A stretch of 64,000 nucleotides of DNA from Sinomonas terrae. GTDB taxonomy: Bacteria > Actinomycetota > Actinomycetes > Actinomycetales > Micrococcaceae. Each line of letters starts with the position of its first letter. Positions within the stretch are counted from its first letter, which is position 1. The notes under the pieces were generated by a model, which was not told the DNA's origin, ran no database searches, and worked only from the letters and a program-made list of their open reading frames with translations. The stretch covers positions 2,294,001 through 2,358,000 of the forward strand of contig NZ_JAKZBV010000001.1 of assembly GCF_022539255.1 (NCBI RefSeq), read 5' to 3'. Below are positions 61,084 through 64,000 of the stretch, in pieces. Made by a program: the position numbers and the translations under genes.

Positions 61084-63024
61084 CTAAGACTCCAGGATTT
61101 CGCCGGTCGCGTAGTTCACCGCAGGGGCGGCCTGTTCTGCCTCCGATCCGTGGAACGCCGCGTACACGGAAGCCGCGAGGGACGGCCCGACGCCGGCCAC
61201 GCCAGCGAGCTCGTCCGGCGTCGCCGCCCGAAGCTTCTTCACTGAGCCGAAGTGGGCCAGGAGCGCCTTCTGGCGCGCTGGGCCGAGGCCAGGAACGTCG
61301 TCGAGCAGCGAAGCGGTCATGGCCTTGCCGCGCTTCTGCCGATGGAAGGTGATGGCGAAGCGGTGCGCCTCGTCCCGGATCCGCTGGAGAAGGTACAGCC
61401 CCTGCGAGGCACGCGGGAGGATCACCGGGAAGTCCCCCTCCGGGAGCCACACCTCCTCGAGCCGCTTGGCGAGGCCGACGACGCGGATCTCGTCCTCGCC
61501 GATGCCGAGCTCGGCGAGGGCCTTCATGGCCGCAGCGACCTGCGGCTGGCCGCCGTCCACCACGACAAGATTGGGCGGGTAGGCGAACTTGCTGTGCAGG
61601 TCTCGCTCCGCAACCGGCAGCTCCTTGTCCGCGAGGTAGCTCCGGAAGCGCCGCGTCAGCACGTCGTGCATCGCGGTCGTGTCATCGCGGGCCGCATCGC
61701 CTGTCACTGAGAACTTGCGGTATTCGGACTTCTTCACGAGCCCGTCCTCGACGACGACCATCGAGCCCACAACGTTCGTACCCTGGACGTGCGAGATGTC
61801 GAAGCTCTCGATCCGCAGCGGCGGCTCGGGGAGCTCGAGCGCCTCCTGCAGTTCTTGGAGGGCAAGGGAGCGCGTTGTGATGTCGCCGGCTCGGCGGACC
61901 TTGTGGAGCTTGAGCGCCTGTACCGCGTTCTCGTGCACCGTCTTGGCGAGGGCAGCCTTGTCGCCCCGCCGGGGCACGCGCAGGTCCACCTTGGCCCCTC
62001 GAAGGCCGGAGAGCCAGACCGTGAGCTGCTCGGCGTCGTCGGGCAGGACCGGCACGAGCACCTCCCGCGGAATCCTAGTGTCGGTCTCTGCCTGTGCGCC
62101 GTAGACCTGCTGCAGGAGGTGCTCGACGAGGGCTGCCCCGGTCGTCTCCTCGACCTTCTCAACGACCCAACCCCGCTGGCCGCGAATTCGCCCCCCGCGC
62201 ACGTGGAAAACCTGGACCGCCGCCTCGAGCTCGTCCTCCTCGACGGCGAAAATGTCGGCGTCCGTGTCTTCGGAGAGCACGACCGCGTTGCGTTCGAACA
62301 CCTTCCGCATCGCGATGATGTCGTCCCGCAGCGACGCGGCGGTCTCGTAGTCGAGCTCCGCCACCGCGGCCGCCATCCTCTTCTCGAGCTGCGAGATGAA
62401 GCGCTTGGCCTCCCCGCCCATGAAGGCGCAGAAGTCTTCGGCCAGCGCCCGATGCTCCTCGGCGCTCACCCTGCCCACACACGGGGCGGAGCACTTGTCG
62501 ATGTACCCGAGGAGGCAAGGACGACCGCTCTGCTCCGCGCGCTTGAAGACGCCAGCGCTGCAGCTCCGCACAGGGAACACCTTGAGCAGGGTGTCCATCG
62601 TCTCCCGGATGGCGCCCGCAGTGTACGGCCCGAAGTAGCGCGTGCCCTTTCGGCGATCGCCTCGCATGACCTGGACTCGCGGGAACTTCTCCCCCAGCGT
62701 CACCGCGAGGTACGGATACGTCTTGTCGTCTCGGAAGGCCAGGTTGTACCGCGGAGCGAATTCCTTGATCCACGTGTACTCGAGCTGGAGGGCCTCGAGT
62801 TCGCTTCCTACGACCGTCCACTCGACGCTCGCGGCCGCGTGGACCATGGCGTACGTCTTGGGCAGGAGGGTTGCGGGGTTCGCGAAATACGAGGTCAGCC
62901 GCTGGCGGAGATTCTTCGCCTTCCCGACGTAGATGACTCTGCCGTGGGGATCGCGGAAGCGGTAGACGCCCGGGTCGTTCGGGATCTCACCGGTCTTGGG
63001 CCGGTAGCTCGCTGGATCTGCCAC
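61084..63024 (-). CDS. uvrC: Excinuclease ABC subunit C
   Basis: A 646-residue nucleotide-excision-repair nuclease. GIY-YIG domain (DPGVYRFRDPHGRVIYVGKAKNLRQRL), UVR motif (ISQLEKRMAAAVAELDYETAASLRDDI), RNase H-like 5'-incision domain (ESFDISHVQGTNVVGSMVV, VVDGGQPQV) and a C-terminal helix-hairpin-helix pair (LDDVPGLGPARQKALLAHFGSVKKLRAATPDELAGVAGVG). Head of the uvrC-rapZ-yvcK-whiA run. Confidence 0.97.
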   Translation of the reverse strand: MADPASYRPKTGEIPNDPGVYRFRDPHGRVIYVGKAKNLRQRLTSYFANPATLLPKTYAMVHAAASVEWTVVGSELEALQLEYTWIKEFAPRYNLAFRDDKTYPYLAVTLGEKFPRVQVMRGDRRKGTRYFGPYTAGAIRETMDTLLKVFPVRSCSAGVFKRAEQSGRPCLLGYIDKCSAPCVGRVSAEEHRALAEDFCAFMGGEAKRFISQLEKRMAAAVAELDYETAASLRDDIIAMRKVFERNAVVLSEDTDADIFAVEEDELEAAVQVFHVRGGRIRGQRGWVVEKVEETTGAALVEHLLQQVYGAQAETDTRIPREVLVPVLPDDAEQLTVWLSGLRGAKVDLRVPRRGDKAALAKTVHENAVQALKLHKVRRAGDITTRSLALQELQEALELPEPPLRIESFDISHVQGTNVVGSMVVVEDGLVKKSEYRKFSVTGDAARDDTTAMHDVLTRRFRSYLADKELPVAERDLHSKFAYPPNLVVVDGGQPQVAAAMKALAELGIGEDEIRVVGLAKRLEEVWLPEGDFPVILPRASQGLYLLQRIRDEAHRFAITFHRQKRGKAMTASLLDDVPGLGPARQKALLAHFGSVKKLRAATPDELAGVAGVGPSLAASVYAAFHGSEAEQAAPAVNYATGEILES

Positions 63025-63043
63025 TGCTCTAGTTTAAGGTTCC

Positions 63044-63715
63044 CTATTCCTGGGTGGGGGGCTTGTTGTAGCCGGTCGCGCGGCCTTGGCCGCTCAGGGC
63101 TGCGATCGCGTCCATGATCCGGTCCGTCGCCTCGCGGCGGACCGGGAGCGAATGGTCAGGCCCGAGCTTGTCGAAATAGAGCGGCTCACCGACTCGCATG
63201 CTGAAGTGCTGGGGCCTGACGGCGTTCGTCCCGGCCGGCTGGAGCCGGTCCGTGTCGGCGAGGCCGACCGGGACCACGGGAGCGCCGGTAGTCAGAGTGA
63301 GCCAGCCGACACCCGTGCGGCCGCGGTACAGGAGGCCGTCGCGGGAACGGGTGCCCTCGGGGTAGATCCCCACCCCTTCGCCGCGTTCGAGGACATCGAG
63401 GAGGGTCTTGAGCGCGGCGACGCTCGCGGCCTGCTCCCCCCGCTCCACGGGTATGGAGCCCACACCCTCGAAGAACGACTTCATGATCTTGCCCTTGATA
63501 CCCCTGCCGGTGAAGTACTCGGCCTTGGCGAAGAAGCCGACCGTGCGAGGCATGAGGGCCTGGATGATGACCGAATCCAGGAACGAGAGGTGGTTCGAGG
63601 CGACGATGAAGGGCCCGTCGTCGGGCACATTCTCGAATCCGGTCAGGGTCGGCCTGCAGAGGGTAGCGATGAGGCCGCGGATGCTCGTGCGGGTGGCCTG
63701 GTACATCAACGGCAC
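63044..63715 (-). CDS. 1-acyl-glycerol-3-phosphate acyltransferase (PlsC family)
   Basis: A 223-residue membrane-associated acyltransferase of phospholipid synthesis. Catalytic HX4D motif SNHLSFLDSVII, FFAKAEYF, the substrate motif VGIYPEGTRSRDG and PVVPVGL. Start MPLMYQATRTSIRG overlaps the preceding gene's stop by 10 bases. An ATG three codons later is equally possible. Confidence 0.93.
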   Translation of the reverse strand: MPLMYQATRTSIRGLIATLCRPTLTGFENVPDDGPFIVASNHLSFLDSVIIQALMPRTVGFFAKAEYFTGRGIKGKIMKSFFEGVGSIPVERGEQAASVAALKTLLDVLERGEGVGIYPEGTRSRDGLLYRGRTGVGWLTLTTGAPVVPVGLADTDRLQPAGTNAVRPQHFSMRVGEPLYFDKLGPDHSLPVRREATDRIMDAIAALSGQGRATGYNKPPTQE

Positions 63716-64000
63716 TGGCTGGCCTCCGCTTCAGTCGGTTCGACGTGGGCGGTGGACCCCGGTCGCCCATGGACCGGGACCAGGCGTTCGACGGCGTCGC
63801 CCGCCTCGCGCGCGTCGGTCGCGTAGGCCGGAAGGTCCTGCGCCTCGAGCTCACCCGGCTCCGCGAAGCCCCACCTCACGCCAATGCACGGGATGCCGTT
63901 GGCCGCGGCCCCGGCCGCATCATGCCGGCGGTCGCCGATCATCACCGCGCGGTTCCGCGAGGCGTGGTTCGTCTCGAGGGCCGCCGCCACGATGCTCACC
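63706..64000 (-). CDS. HAD-family hydrolase, C-terminal part (5' end outside window)
   Basis: The last 98 codons of a phosphoglycolate-phosphatase-like HAD protein: VMIGDRRHDAAGAAANGIPCIGVRWGFAEPGELE carries HAD motif IV (GDRRHD) and the typical GVxWGF step. Frame is open to the window edge; the catalytic DXD lies beyond it. Overlaps the acyltransferase start by 10 bases. Confidence 0.88.
   Translation of the reverse strand, partial: VSIVAAALETNHASRNRAVMIGDRRHDAAGAAANGIPCIGVRWGFAEPGELEAQDLPAYATDAREAGDAVERLVPVHGRPGSTAHVEPTEAEASQCR

Overview
The window is high-GC DNA from an actinobacterium, most likely a member of the Micrococcaceae (Arthrobacter/Sinomonas type). This rests on OpcA next to Zwf, WhiA beside YvcK and RapZ, a sufR-B-D-C operon, CtaA/CtaB/SURF1, type B L31, many GTG starts and GTGA/ATGA overlaps, and some leaderless promoters. 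No rRNA or tRNA genes were seen. The genus is inferred from gene content, not measured.

Layout. 1-6660: the 3' part of an aminopeptidase N gene, a domain-permuted lipoate ligase, rpmE2, then the wreck of a lactococcin-972-type bacteriocin locus (precursor peptide, multi-pass membrane protein, ABC ATPase) in which every gene is broken. 6658-10094: TrmH-family methyltransferase, TauE/SafE exporter, an ABC ATPase and divergent serB. 10095-15655: a mobile-element island. An IS21-family element (11540-14120, 6-bp target duplication TCGGGC) sits inside the transposase gene of an IS110-family element, a second IS110-family transposase diverges from the first, and a 22-bp-period tandem array separates the island from serB. 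15833-21819: two SDR genes, DUF3099, SURF1, a YbaK-like deacylase, and a MocR regulator divergent from a PNPOx-like flavoprotein with AAAGTGG boxes between them. 21806-30943: ABC-F ATPase, a three-subunit formate dehydrogenase (fdhA-fdhB-nrfD type, cysteine form), RecQ helicase and a CBS protein. 31224-35850: bioY-M-N biotin uptake genes facing a thiolase/acyl-CoA ligase pair across a second copy of the 22-bp array. 36030-40814: suf Fe-S assembly operon with its SufR repressor. 41017-44825: ABC exporter pair, ctaA and ctaB. 45143-60149 and beyond: central carbon metabolism (tkt-tal-pgi, zwf-opcA-pgl, convergent gap-pgk-tpiA-secG), sodA, whiA-yvcK-rapZ-uvrC, plsC and the end of a HAD phosphatase.

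How it fits together. The 45-57 kb block carries most of the pentose phosphate pathway and lower glycolysis in tightly coupled operons separated by strong hairpin terminators. ctaA, ctaB and SURF1 serve heme A and cytochrome oxidase biogenesis, formate dehydrogenase feeds the respiratory chain, and suf supplies its Fe-S clusters.

The most interesting signals are the multiply inactivated Lcn972-type bacteriocin locus, the nested IS21-in-IS110 insertion with exact ends, the two dispersed 22-bp-period arrays lodged at the ends of convergent genes, and the biotin transporter/thiolase/ligase neighbourhood.
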